From positions 1,494,356 through 1,558,355 of the forward strand of contig NZ_KE124774.1 in NCBI RefSeq assembly GCF_000188155.2: a stretch of DNA of 64,000 nt, in the 5' to 3' direction. Below are positions 25,369-32,346 of the stretch, one piece after another. Position 1 is the first letter of the stretch. Each line of letters opens with the position of its first letter. Origin of the DNA: Methylocystis sp. ATCC 49242 (GTDB taxonomy: Bacteria; Pseudomonadota; Alphaproteobacteria; Rhizobiales; Beijerinckiaceae). A program made the translations under genes and the position numbers. The notes under the pieces are model-generated. The model worked only from the letters and a program-made list of their open reading frames with translations. It was not told the DNA's origin and ran no database searches.

Positions 25369-25399
25369 CGTTCCGATTTTTCTTGACTACGTTCCGATT
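25369..25399. promoter_or_regulatory. direct repeats between Xre gene and replication module
   Basis: CGTTCCGATT occurs at 25369-25378 and 25390-25399, exactly 21 bases apart, two helical turns. They lie ten bases upstream of the Xre start in the divergent promoter region. They contain the GGAACG core of the 19441-19680 array in its complementary orientation. Repressor operators are the simplest reading. Confidence 0.5.
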
Positions 25400-25487
25400 C
25401 ATTGCTTATCGTATCCGCGTTCTGATTTCTGAACAAGGTAAAGCAACGCGGAAACCACCATTTCCGCGAACGCCGGAGGCTTGCCCA

Positions 25488-25604
25488 ATGGACCCCGCTT
25501 TCTTCTTCGCCCTCGCCCCCTTCGCCGCCTTGTGGCTGGCCTTTGTCGCCCATGAGGCGAGCAAGGCCGTTTCCGCGATCCGGGGAGGCCGCCGCCATGG
25601 CTGA
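25488..25604 (+). CDS. small membrane protein
   Basis: A 38-residue peptide with one hydrophobic segment (AFFFALAPFAALWLAFVA, about 4-21) and a basic C-terminus. CGGAGG lies eight bases upstream of the ATG. It overlaps the next gene. Likely coding; role unknown. Confidence 0.5.
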   Translation: MDPAFFFALAPFAALWLAFVAHEASKAVSAIRGGRRHG

Positions 25605-25914
25605 CCCGATCTTTGCGGCCATCGCCGAGTGGGAGCGCCTCGAAGCGCTTCACATTGAAGCAATCAATGCGGCGGACGCAATCGACGACGAAGACAGCGC
25701 CGAATTTGCCGCGGCGGACCATGCGCAAGACGTGGCCTGTTCGGCCGTCGCCGATCACGAGCGGAGGATTCTCGACATGCGCCCGCAGACGGTCGCGGGG
25801 GCGCTGGCGCTCCTGCGCTTCATTGCGACGATCGAGCAGGACTACCTCGGCAATGAGTGGAAGAAGGGCGACGCCATTCGCGCCTGCGCCGATCTGATCG
25901 AGGCGGCGCCATGA
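25597..25914 (+). CDS. hypothetical protein of second replication module
   Basis: A 105-residue acidic, helical protein (IAEWERLEALHIEAINAADAI at the start; FIATIEQDYLGNEWKKGD near 73-90). GGGGAGGCCGCC precedes the ATG. Its stop overlaps the next start (ATGA). Similar small acidic genes precede RepA-like ATPases in alphaproteobacterial phages, but I cannot name a family. Confidence 0.6.
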   Translation: MADPIFAAIAEWERLEALHIEAINAADAIDDEDSAEFAAADHAQDVACSAVADHERRILDMRPQTVAGALALLRFIATIEQDYLGNEWKKGDAIRACADLIEAAP

Positions 25915-26051
25915 GCCAGCGCCTATTTGTCGAACTGGACGGCAACCTCCGCCACCGCCTCGAAGCCGTGGTCGATATGCTGATTGACCTTCTCGACCAG
26001 TTGGACGGCGACCCAGACCTGGAAGACGACGACGCGGAGGAAGTCGCTTGA
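25911..26051 (+). CDS. small acidic protein
   Basis: A 46-residue peptide, strongly acidic at the C-terminus (DGDPDLEDDDAEE). Both ends overlap neighbouring genes by four bases (ATGA and TTGA), the main support for it. Acidic small proteins can mimic DNA, but nothing else points that way. Confidence 0.5.
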   Translation: MSQRLFVELDGNLRHRLEAVVDMLIDLLDQLDGDPDLEDDDAEEVA

Positions 26052-27166
26052 CCGTTGACCCCGCAATTCTCGCGGCCGCCGCCGCCGAATATCACGAGCA
26101 ACGCGGCGACCGGTCGCGCATCGTCGTCGGGCTTCCGGCCGCGCCACAAGTCGAACTGGTCCGCGCCGACGCAATCGAGCCAGAGCCCATTCGTTGGCTC
26201 TGGCTCGGCTGGATGGCGAAGGGCAAGCTGCACATCATCGGCGGCTCGCCCGGCGCCGGAAAGACGACCATCTGCCTGCGGATGGGGGCGACTGTTTCGA
26301 AGGGCGGCGCATGGCCCGACGGCTCACACGCGCCCATTGGCAACGTCGTCATCTGGTCCGGCGAGGATGACCCCGCCGACACTCTTGTTCCCCGCCTGAT
26401 CGCCTCGGGCGCGGATATGCGGCGCATCTTCTTCGTCGGCGGCGTCTACAGCGGCGATATCGCCCGCGCCTTCGACCCTTCCCGCGACATTGGCCCCTTG
26501 CAGGCGGCGATCGAACGGGCGGGAGGCGCGGCGTTGATAATCGTGGACCCTATCGTGAACGCCGTGACCGGCGACAGCCACAAGAATACGGAAACCCGGC
26601 GCGGCCTTCAGCCTCTCGTGGACCTCGCGGCGGCGACGGACGCGGCCCTGATCGGGGTGACGCATGTCGCGAAAGGCTCGGCGGGACGGGAGCCCCTGGA
26701 GCGCCTCTCCGGCTCGCTGGCCTTCGGCGCCGTGGCGCGAATTGTCCTGATGGCGGCGAAGAAGGCAGAGGACGACGGGCCAGCGCCGCGCATCGTCTGT
26801 CGCGTGAAATCGAACATCGGTCCCGACGGCAATGGCTTCACCTATGAAATATGCCAGACGGGCATTGTCGGGCATCCGGGCGTCGAAACGTCCTATGTCG
26901 AATGGGGCGAGGCGGTGAAGGGAAGCCCGCGCGAGCTGCTTGGCGAGCCCGACGGCGACAAGGGGCGCGCCGAAAGCGACGCCGAGACGTTCCTGAAGGC
27001 GTTGCTTGCCGACGGGCCGATGGCGGCGAAGGACGTGAAGGAAGCCGCCGAGGCGAATGGGCTGGCGTGGCGGACAGTGAGGCGGGCGCAGAAGGCGCTT
27101 GGCGTGAAGGTGGCCCGCTCTGGATTCGGACCGGAAGGGCAATGGACGTGGAGCCTTCAACCATAG
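26048..27166 (+). CDS. RepA-like AAA ATPase (replicative helicase)
   Basis: A 372-residue hexameric-helicase-type ATPase of the RepA/AAA_25 group. Walker A GGSPGAGKTT lies at about 65-74, then VVIWSGEDDPADTLVPRL near 100-117, Walker B ALIIVDPIVNAV near 161-172, and GVTHVAKG near 201-208. A winged-helix-like C-terminal region (PMAAKDVKEAAEANG) could bind the iterons 3' of the gene. The start is a TTG overlapping the upstream stop (TTGA). It lacks the primase domain of the first initiator, so it may rely on that protein or the host for priming. Confidence 0.85.
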   Translation: MTVDPAILAAAAAEYHEQRGDRSRIVVGLPAAPQVELVRADAIEPEPIRWLWLGWMAKGKLHIIGGSPGAGKTTICLRMGATVSKGGAWPDGSHAPIGNVVIWSGEDDPADTLVPRLIASGADMRRIFFVGGVYSGDIARAFDPSRDIGPLQAAIERAGGAALIIVDPIVNAVTGDSHKNTETRRGLQPLVDLAAATDAALIGVTHVAKGSAGREPLERLSGSLAFGAVARIVLMAAKKAEDDGPAPRIVCRVKSNIGPDGNGFTYEICQTGIVGHPGVETSYVEWGEAVKGSPRELLGEPDGDKGRAESDAETFLKALLADGPMAAKDVKEAAEANGLAWRTVRRAQKALGVKVARSGFGPEGQWTWSLQP

Positions 27167-27281
27167 GTGGCCAAAGATGGCCACGCGAAAAACCTGGCCA
27201 CCTATGGCCACCTATGAGCGAGACCACCAAAGATGGCCATAGGTGGCCAAAAAAAGAGATAGACGGCTTTGGCCACCTATG
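27162..27281. repeat. TGGCCACCTATG iteron array, second origin candidate
   Basis: Five perfect copies of the 12-mer TGGCCACCTATG in 120 bases: direct at 27195, 27205 and 27270, inverted at 27162-27173 and 27238-27249. Two further TGGCCA cores are at 27178 and 27234. The array overlaps the last codons of the RepA-like gene and runs into the gap after it, as iteron origins do. Confidence 0.82.
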
Positions 27282-27312
27282 GGCCGGAGGCTCAACCAGA
27301 GGACAATAGACG

Positions 27313-27462
27313 ATGACCATTCACGATAAGACCGTGCTCGAGCTGGCCGCGTTATTGTGGCGAATCCGGCTCGCCGGATGGGCACTTAAAGTCGGGACGC
27401 GCACCATATCCGCAGGCCGGGCGCTCGTGGCGCTCGGGGAGCGGCTCACCCCGAGGACGTGA
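27313..27462 (+). CDS. small hypothetical protein
   Basis: A 49-residue amphipathic helical peptide (LELAALLWRIRLAGWALKVG near 9-28). The next ATG is four bases after its stop. No clear ribosome binding site for this gene. Tentative. Confidence 0.4.
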   Translation: MTIHDKTVLELAALLWRIRLAGWALKVGTRTISAGRALVALGERLTPRT

Positions 27463-27465
27463 GAC

Positions 27466-27744
27466 ATGGCGACGCCCGCTGGCGGATATGACCGGGCCGC
27501 GATCCTCCGCGACGCTCACAAGCGCTACAGGGACGGCAAGCGCCTCGGGCTCGGGTGGAGCTGGTCGCAATGCCTCTCGACAGCATGGGCGGCGGCAAAG
27601 CAACGGCGGGCCCTCGCCGAAGACGCGAAGAAAAGGCAGGGACAGCGGAATGACCTGAAGCCGCATAACATTCGGGCAGATCTGCCCAGAAGTTCAGAGG
27701 CGGACCGTCCACGCGAACAGGCTGCGAAGGTCGTCGCCACCTGA
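27466..27744 (+). CDS. hypothetical protein, 3' part in tandem repeat
   Basis: A 92-residue protein. The first 45 residues (YDRAAILRDAHKRYRDGK, then GWSWSQCLSTAWAAAKQ) look like an independent small helical domain. The last 45 fall in the first unit of the repeat region that follows, which resembles a piece of a replication or ParB-linked protein (EDAKKRQ, then REQAAKVV). So this ORF may be a fusion created by the duplications. Confidence 0.5.
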   Translation: MATPAGGYDRAAILRDAHKRYRDGKRLGLGWSWSQCLSTAWAAAKQRRALAEDAKKRQGQRNDLKPHNIRADLPRSSEADRPREQAAKVVAT

Positions 27745-28145
27745 GCGCCGGCCAGCTTGCCCTCATCGCCCTCGATCTCGAAAAACTCTTCGCCGAAGAC
27801 GCGAAGAAAAGGCAGGTCGAAGCCGGAAAGCAATTCGGGCGAGGGCAAGAAAAGCTTGTCGCAGACCTGCGACAAGCTAAGGACGGCAAGTCCACGCGAA
27901 CAGGCTGCGAAGGTCGTCGCCACCTGAGCGCCGGCCAGCTTGCCCTCATCGCCCTCGATCTCGAAAAACTCTTCGCCAAAGACGCGAAGAAAAGGCAGGG
28001 ACAGCGGAATGACCTGAAGTCGCAGAACATTCCGGCAGACTTGCCGGAATGTCGCCAACGTGAGTCCCGCGAACAGGCTGCGAAGGTCGTCGGCGCTTCC
28101 GGGCGCGGCGTGAGTTGCCTTGCGGATTGCGGCTTGCCTGTTTAG
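27616..28145 (+). pseudogene. decayed tandem duplication of a gene fragment with three hairpins
   Basis: A 110-bp segment at 27707-27816 is repeated at 27890-27999 with one mismatch, and a 46-bp segment at 27616-27660 recurs at 27974-28019. Translated, the units read GQLALIALDLEKLFAEDAKK, then a variable part, then REQAAKVVG, like the ARDQAAK region of phage/plasmid proteins with ParB-like context. Frameshifts and missing starts mark decay. Each variable part holds its own palindrome: 27674-27687, 27853-27878 (12-bp arms) and 28027-28052 (11-bp arms). Confidence 0.65.
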
Positions 28146-28188
28146 GTTGAGCAAACGCCGGCGTCGTCCATTCGCCGGAACACGAGAG

Positions 28189-28224
28189 CCCCGCGACCAC
28201 GGATGAACTGGCGCGGGGTTTTTT
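28189..28224 (+). terminator. rho-independent terminator
   Basis: CCCCGCG (28189-28195) pairs with CGCGGGG (28212-28218), followed by six T. It ends transcription of the second replication module and repeat region, and excludes an upstream start for the GcrA-like gene. Confidence 0.75.
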
Positions 28225-28241
28225 CTATCGAGGGCCTCGAT

Positions 28242-28493
28242 ATGATCGGCGTTCCCTTCCTCGATCTGAAGCACGGCCAGTGCAAGTTCGCCCTGGGGAG
28301 CATTGACGATCCGCCGGCGCTCTTCTGTGGCGAGGCTTCCGCCACGGGCTCGCCCTACTGCGCGGCGCATCATGCCATCTGCTATCCGCCCAGGGCGAAG
28401 AATGAGAGGGGCGGCTTGTTCGCCATCGTTCGCCGACAATCGCGACAAAATGGCGGATTGGATGGCGGATTGGCTCCGCTGCAACATTCATAA
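28242..28493 (+). CDS. GcrA-like cell-cycle regulator domain protein
   Basis: An 83-residue protein matching the C-terminal part of GcrA: LDLKHGQCKFALGS (about 7-20), then LFCGEASATGSPYCAAHH near 28-45, the Cys/His pattern by which GcrA contacts sigma-70. The N-terminal DNA-binding HTH of full GcrA (about 45 residues) is absent. The ATG at 28242 lies after the terminator hairpin; the frame is open to 28203. A truncated GcrA on an element could act on host methylation-dependent transcription; this is inference. Confidence 0.7.
   Translation: MIGVPFLDLKHGQCKFALGSIDDPPALFCGEASATGSPYCAAHHAICYPPRAKNERGGLFAIVRRQSRQNGGLDGGLAPLQHS
28384..28470 (+). repeat. right GGCGGAT repeats, candidate arm-type sites
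   Basis: GGCGGAT at 28452-28458 and 28464-28470, 12 bp apart, with an inverted copy at 28384-28390. This repeats the arrangement found beside attL (14726-14758). The sites lie 60-150 bases inside attR. Confidence 0.5.
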
Positions 28494-28533
28494 ATTCTTT
28501 GAATACAAAGATTTATGCACAGAAAATGGCGGA

Positions 28534-28548
28534 CACCTCTTCCGCCAG
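28534..28548 (+). repeat. attR core (15-bp direct repeat)
   Basis: Exact copy of the tRNA-Ser 3' end at 14613-14627, in the same orientation. Flanking bases differ on both sides, so the identity is limited to the crossover core. Marks the right end of the integrated element. Confidence 0.88.
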
Positions 28549-28878
28549 TTTGCAGTCGCAAACCCAAAACGCCTTCCCCTCAGAGCCGAAAAACCTCGTT
28601 ATTTCCGAAGGGTTTGCGGCCGATATCTCCACGTCAGAGACGACCGAAGACCGAATTTTCGGTCTCTGAACGGCTTTTGTCTCAGGAGGTCACCACGCCC
28701 CCCATTTCGGTGGAGATAAACAACTTCAATGAGTTGCATGCATTTTAGATGTTTCTGTTTTGCAACCCTTTTCGCCGCCCGGATGACTTAGCAACCCGGC
28801 GTGGAGGGCGCGACTCGACGCTCACCAATGTTCCTGCTATGTTCTATCAATCAGAGGCGACCTTTCGAGGCGAGCGCC
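28549..28878. other. intergenic region right of the element
   Basis: No gene I can support. A perfect palindrome AGACCGAA/TTCGGTCT separated by two bases (28649-28666) is the only clear structure. In the empty chromosome this DNA would follow tRNA-Ser directly. Confidence 0.4.
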
Positions 28879-29133
28879 ATGGCGAGCATCACCTACTTCG
28901 TCGTGCTGTCATTCATTCGAGACGAGGACGGCGACCTCATTCCAGAACGCCCGGTCGAGCGTCAAAGCGCGCAGTCGGCCAAGTCATATGCCAAGGCGCT
29001 GGTCACCGCCGGCAAGGCGGGCGCGATCGCATTCCAAAGAACCGGAGATCCAAGCGTCGGCGAATTCGATGAGGCTGAAATCCTTGCGCGAGAAGGCAAC
29101 GTCCCCGACGATCTTTTTGATTTGGCCCTCTAA
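28879..29133 (+). CDS. conserved-looking hypothetical protein
   Basis: An 84-residue protein: a strand-rich start (ITYFVVLSFIRDEDGDLIPE) then helices (SAKSYAKALVTAGKAG) and an acidic tail (FDEAEILAREGNVPDDLFD). The layout suggests a compact alpha/beta domain. CGAGGCGAGCGCC precedes the ATG. Similar short genes occur in rhizobial accessory regions; function unknown. Confidence 0.65.
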   Translation: MASITYFVVLSFIRDEDGDLIPERPVERQSAQSAKSYAKALVTAGKAGAIAFQRTGDPSVGEFDEAEILAREGNVPDDLFDLAL

Positions 29134-29154
29134 CGCTGCCTGCATCGGTAGGCT

Positions 29155-29535
29155 TCACATTCGATCCCACAAGTCCTCTGGCCACGCCTCAGGGGCGTAA
29201 ACGAGTGGCAATTCCAGCTCAGGCGTGTAGAGGAGAGACAGCCGTTCATCCTCAATCGGACAATCGCCATCCCAAGCATACGACACTGAGCCATCCTCGC
29301 GAGACGATACCCACGCCGGCCAGTATGTTGGATCAAGCTCAAATTTGCGCGCGAAACCGCGTAATTTATAAAGTCCACTATAGTTTTTCATTTCGACTAT
29401 CAGTCGACGCCCATGCAACTCTACTTCTACTGTTCCAAGGTACAGCCTCTTTATTGCGCCGTTCTGCCATTTCTCGATCGGCTCAATGCTTTTCGCTGTA
29501 TCCCGGAGAACTACCAGCATTGGGTTAAACTCCAA
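29155..29535 (-). CDS. hypothetical protein
   Basis: A 126-residue protein, mixed alpha/beta, with many Trp/Tyr residues (YWPAWVSSREDG near 72-83, PLVYAPEAWPEDLWD near 109-123). No recognised domain. Convergent with the preceding gene, separated by 21 bases. Lower GC than core genes. Confidence 0.6.
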   Translation of the reverse strand: MEFNPMLVVLRDTAKSIEPIEKWQNGAIKRLYLGTVEVELHGRRLIVEMKNYSGLYKLRGFARKFELDPTYWPAWVSSREDGSVSYAWDGDCPIEDERLSLLYTPELELPLVYAPEAWPEDLWDRM

Positions 29536-29731
29536 GATAATTTAGTTGTGAACATCACGTTACCCATGGGCGACCTGTGACCACGCTATAACTCCGTTCA
29601 TTCTAAGGCAATTACGCTGATCGCCGCGGTCCACACTTACCGCGATCAAGACTCGATGCGAGATTAAAGCAATTGATCCCTCGCGGGATTAGGTTCCAGT
29701 TTCCATGGCACCTGAGCCCCGCCAGCTTAGT

Positions 29732-30121
29732 CTAGCGGTCACCCGAAACGGCGATATTCTGCTCGATCCACGGCAGAGTGGCAGTCTCGGTTAGCGCCTC
29801 AAGCGAAACCCGACACGGTCGCTGCTCAATCACCAACGCCTGCAGCACGTCGGGCGCGAGATAAGCAAGGCGGAAATAGCGGCTGACGAAAGAGAGGCCG
29901 AGATTCTCCGTCTTCGCGATCTCCGTCAAAGTCGCCACTTCTCCCCTATCCAATTTCCTCCGCCAACCCCACGCCCGACCGATCGCTCGCAGCACATGCG
30001 GATCCTGCCGTCTGGCGGTCAGCGCCTCGACGTTCTCTGGCGGCAGGATCTTCGGCCGGCCATTCCGCTTCTTGAACGTCAGCGGAATGAACACCCGGAT
30101 CGTGGCGGGTTGACCGGTCAT
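29732..30121 (-). CDS. recombinase-associated hypothetical protein
   Basis: A 129-residue basic protein. It contains a probable helix-turn-helix, VATLTEIAKTENLGLSFVSR (about 62-81), preceded by an Arg-rich region (RAIGRAWGWRRKLDRG) that could also touch DNA. The start overlaps the recombinase stop (ATGA). Members of this group sit directly after large serine recombinases in Rhizobiales; probably a directionality or accessory DNA-binding factor, which is inference. Confidence 0.7.
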   Translation of the reverse strand: MTGQPATIRVFIPLTFKKRNGRPKILPPENVEALTARRQDPHVLRAIGRAWGWRRKLDRGEVATLTEIAKTENLGLSFVSRYFRLAYLAPDVLQALVIEQRPCRVSLEALTETATLPWIEQNIAVSGDR

Positions 30122-31452
30122 GCAATGGCTTCCTTTCCTTCCGGCGAGAGCATTTCGCGAACGATGGCGCCGACGTCGTGATTGCAAAGATCAACGGCGA
30201 CGCCGCCGCTGCCCACCGTGACGCGCTCGACAACCAGCTGGACGATACGGGCCTGCTCGGCGGGAAATAGCGATCCCCAGAGCTCGTCGAAGCCCGCGAG
30301 AGCCGAGACCACCGCCTTCTCGTCGGGCTCCTGCCCGGCGTTGCGCAACGCCTCGATCGCGCGCGCCGCCACCTCCGGCGTGCGCAGCATGCGTCGCATC
30401 TCCCCGATCACCACACCCTCGACCATGCCTGCAGGGAGCCGCTGTGGGCCCGTGGGCGCGCTCGTGGCGCGGTTCTTTATGAGGTCCATGGAGGTGTTGT
30501 AGCGGTAGAGTTTTGCGCCCTTCCGGGCCGCCGTGGGCGTCATGGCGACTCCGCTCTCCATGAAGATCAGCCCCTTCAGCAGCGCCGGGGTCGACGTGCG
30601 GGTATTGGCGGCGCGGGCGCGCGGGCTCTCGCCCAGAATGGCGTGAGCCTTGTCCCAGAGATCCGCTCCGATGATCGCCTCGTGCTCCCCCGGGTAGGAC
30701 GCTCCCTTGTGGCAGGCCTCGCCGAGATAGACCCGGTTGTTGAGAACTCGATACAGGAAGCCCTTGTCGATTAATGCGCCACGCTTGTTTCGCAGCCCCT
30801 TCTCGGAGAACTCCTTCGCAAGAATTGTCGCCGAGCCCAGTTCGACGAAACGCTCGAAGATCATGCGGACTGTCGCAGCCTCCGTCTCATTGATCACGAG
30901 TTTGCGGTCTTTTGCATCGTAGCCCATCGGCACGAATCCGCCCATCCACATCCCGCGTTTGCGAGAGGCGGCGAACTTGTCACGGATGCGTTCGCCGATG
31001 ACCTCCCGCTCGAACTGGGCGAAGGAGAGCAGAATGTTCAGCGTCAGCCTGCCCATGGAGGTCGTGGTGTTGAACGACTGGGTCACGCTCACAAACGTGA
31101 CGTTGTGCCGGTCGAAAATCTCGACCAGCTTAGCGAAGTCTATCAAGGAGCGCGACAGGCGATCGATCTTGTAGACGACGATCACGTCGATTAGGCCGGC
31201 CTCAATGTCGGCGATCAGCTGCCGGAGTGCGGGCCGGTCGAGATTACCCCCGGAGTAACCGCCGTCGTCGTAGCGGTCGCGGGCGACCCAACCCTCGGCC
31301 TTCTGGCTGGCGACATAGGCCTCGCAGGCCTCGCGCTGGGCGTCGAGGGAGTTGAATTGCATGTCCAACCCTTCCTCCGAGCTTTTCCTCGTGTAGATCG
31401 CGCAGCGCTGGCGCTTGGGCATGGCGATGACGGAAGCGGACTTGCCTTTCAT
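30118..31452 (-). CDS. large serine recombinase
   Basis: A 444-residue site-specific recombinase. The resolvase catalytic domain opens with CAIYTRKSSEEG (about 17-28, nucleophile probably Ser24), continues with DRYDDGGYSGGNLDRPALRQ near 58-77 and KIDRLSRS near 96-103. The Recombinase domain (TILAKEFSEKGLRNKRG near 210-226) and a C-terminal DNA-binding region follow. I used ATG 31452, which overlaps the DUF2924 stop; longer reading into DUF2924 is not justified. May mobilise its own module or invert DNA. Confidence 0.93.
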   Translation of the reverse strand: MKGKSASVIAMPKRQRCAIYTRKSSEEGLDMQFNSLDAQREACEAYVASQKAEGWVARDRYDDGGYSGGNLDRPALRQLIADIEAGLIDVIVVYKIDRLSRSLIDFAKLVEIFDRHNVTFVSVTQSFNTTTSMGRLTLNILLSFAQFEREVIGERIRDKFAASRKRGMWMGGFVPMGYDAKDRKLVINETEAATVRMIFERFVELGSATILAKEFSEKGLRNKRGALIDKGFLYRVLNNRVYLGEACHKGASYPGEHEAIIGADLWDKAHAILGESPRARAANTRTSTPALLKGLIFMESGVAMTPTAARKGAKLYRYNTSMDLIKNRATSAPTGPQRLPAGMVEGVVIGEMRRMLRTPEVAARAIEALRNAGQEPDEKAVVSALAGFDELWGSLFPAEQARIVQLVVERVTVGSGGVAVDLCNHDVGAIVREMLSPEGKEAIA

Positions 31453-31955
31453 TTGCGCCCCCGCGACTCGCGAATGCCGAAGAAGCGCCAGCCGTTCCAT
31501 TGCACGTCGGTGATGGCTCGGGCGATGGCGGAGAGGGATTTGTATTTGCGCCCCTGCCACTCGAAGCCGTCCGTCAGAACGGTGACGGTGTGCGCGATAC
31601 CCTCCCACTCGCGCACGAAGCGCGTTCCGGCGACAGGGCTACGCGGGTCGCTGATATTTGAGCGCGCTGGAGCCTTCCCCTCGACCTCATCGGCCAGCGC
31701 ATCCAGCATCCGCCGTGTCTCACGGCCGAGGCCGCCATAGGTCAGTTCCTGGATGCGATAGCCAATCCGCATCTCCAGGTTGCTGCGGCTGTAACTGATT
31801 GGCGGCGCGTCGAACAGCGCCTCCCACTTCTCCCGCAACTCCTTCACCGACATCTTCTTCAGCGCCGTCAGCTGAGACAGAACCGACCTGTCCAGCGCCG
31901 GGTCGTCGCCCGGCGCCGGCAGTCTATCGATCTCTTTAGTCGCACCTCTCATCAT
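31449..31955 (-). CDS. DUF2924 protein
   Basis: A 168-residue basic protein of the DUF2924 family, nearly always found upstream of serine recombinases in alphaproteobacteria. Typical segments are ELREKWEALFDAPP (about 40-53), GYRIQELTYGGL near 65-76, GTRFVREWEG near 109-118, and the C-terminal FEWQGRKYKSLSAIARAIT motif near 131-149. Role unknown; the fixed pairing suggests recombination. Start ATG at 31955 (or 31952); overlaps the small gene upstream. Confidence 0.9.
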   Translation of the reverse strand: MMRGATKEIDRLPAPGDDPALDRSVLSQLTALKKMSVKELREKWEALFDAPPISYSRSNLEMRIGYRIQELTYGGLGRETRRMLDALADEVEGKAPARSNISDPRSPVAGTRFVREWEGIAHTVTVLTDGFEWQGRKYKSLSAIARAITDVQWNGWRFFGIRESRGRK

Positions 31956-32176
31956 CGCCCTCCAACTCGGTTGCGCCGTTTGCGACCGTCACACCGGTGT
32001 TCCGGGGCGAGAATGTCCACTAAACTGTCTCCGGTTTCGGGAGATAAAGAACTCGACTTCTGAGACCACATGCGCCTCAGGCCGGCGGCGAGGATCTGGC
32101 CGAGTTCGGACAGGCGTTCATGATGCGACAAGCAACTTGGCGCAACCGCATTGGGGCCGGAGGAGGGTGCAGGCAT
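31952..32176 (-). CDS. small protein heading the DUF2924-recombinase module
   Basis: A 74-residue basic protein (RLSELGQILAAGLRRMWSQK near 23-42, then a Ser/Asp-rich linker and an Arg-rich tail). It overlaps DUF2924 by four bases. Similar 70-100-residue proteins head this module elsewhere. No domain recognised. GGAGGAGGGTGC precedes it, near the ATG. Confidence 0.6.
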   Translation of the reverse strand: MPAPSSGPNAVAPSCLSHHERLSELGQILAAGLRRMWSQKSSSLSPETGDSLVDILAPEHRCDGRKRRNRVGGR

Positions 32177-32346
32177 CAAGACCGCTCGCGTGCGTTTCGG
32201 AATTCACGAACGGTAGGCAAATCACGCTGGTTATGCAAATAATTCAATGTCTTATCGAATTTCCAAGAGTCGCATAGAAGTGCTTCGCAATTCCGAGAAA
32301 TAGAAAATCACCCCATGGGCGGCGGGGCCCGCGAATCATTACGCGG

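Larger units (their letters stand above)
14628..28548 (+). mobile_element. tRNA-Ser-integrated element, phage-satellite-like
   Basis: A 13.9-kb insertion bounded by 15-bp copies of the tRNA-Ser 3' end. It carries an integrase, an AlpA-like regulator, a primase-helicase with iterons, an SSB-like protein, coupled small genes, a Nu1/TerS-like protein, HicAB, a Xre-type repressor, a RepA-like ATPase with a second iteron array, and a GcrA-like protein. I see no capsid, portal, tail, lysis or large-terminase gene and no conjugation gene. That profile fits a phage satellite (PICI or P4-like) better than a prophage remnant, but a decayed prophage or a fusion of two elements is possible. Confidence 0.85.

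Noticed and set aside
27616-28100. Possible CRISPR array
   Set aside because: Repeats are only two to three units of 46-110 bp with unequal spacing and coding-like content. No regular spacer pattern or cas gene.
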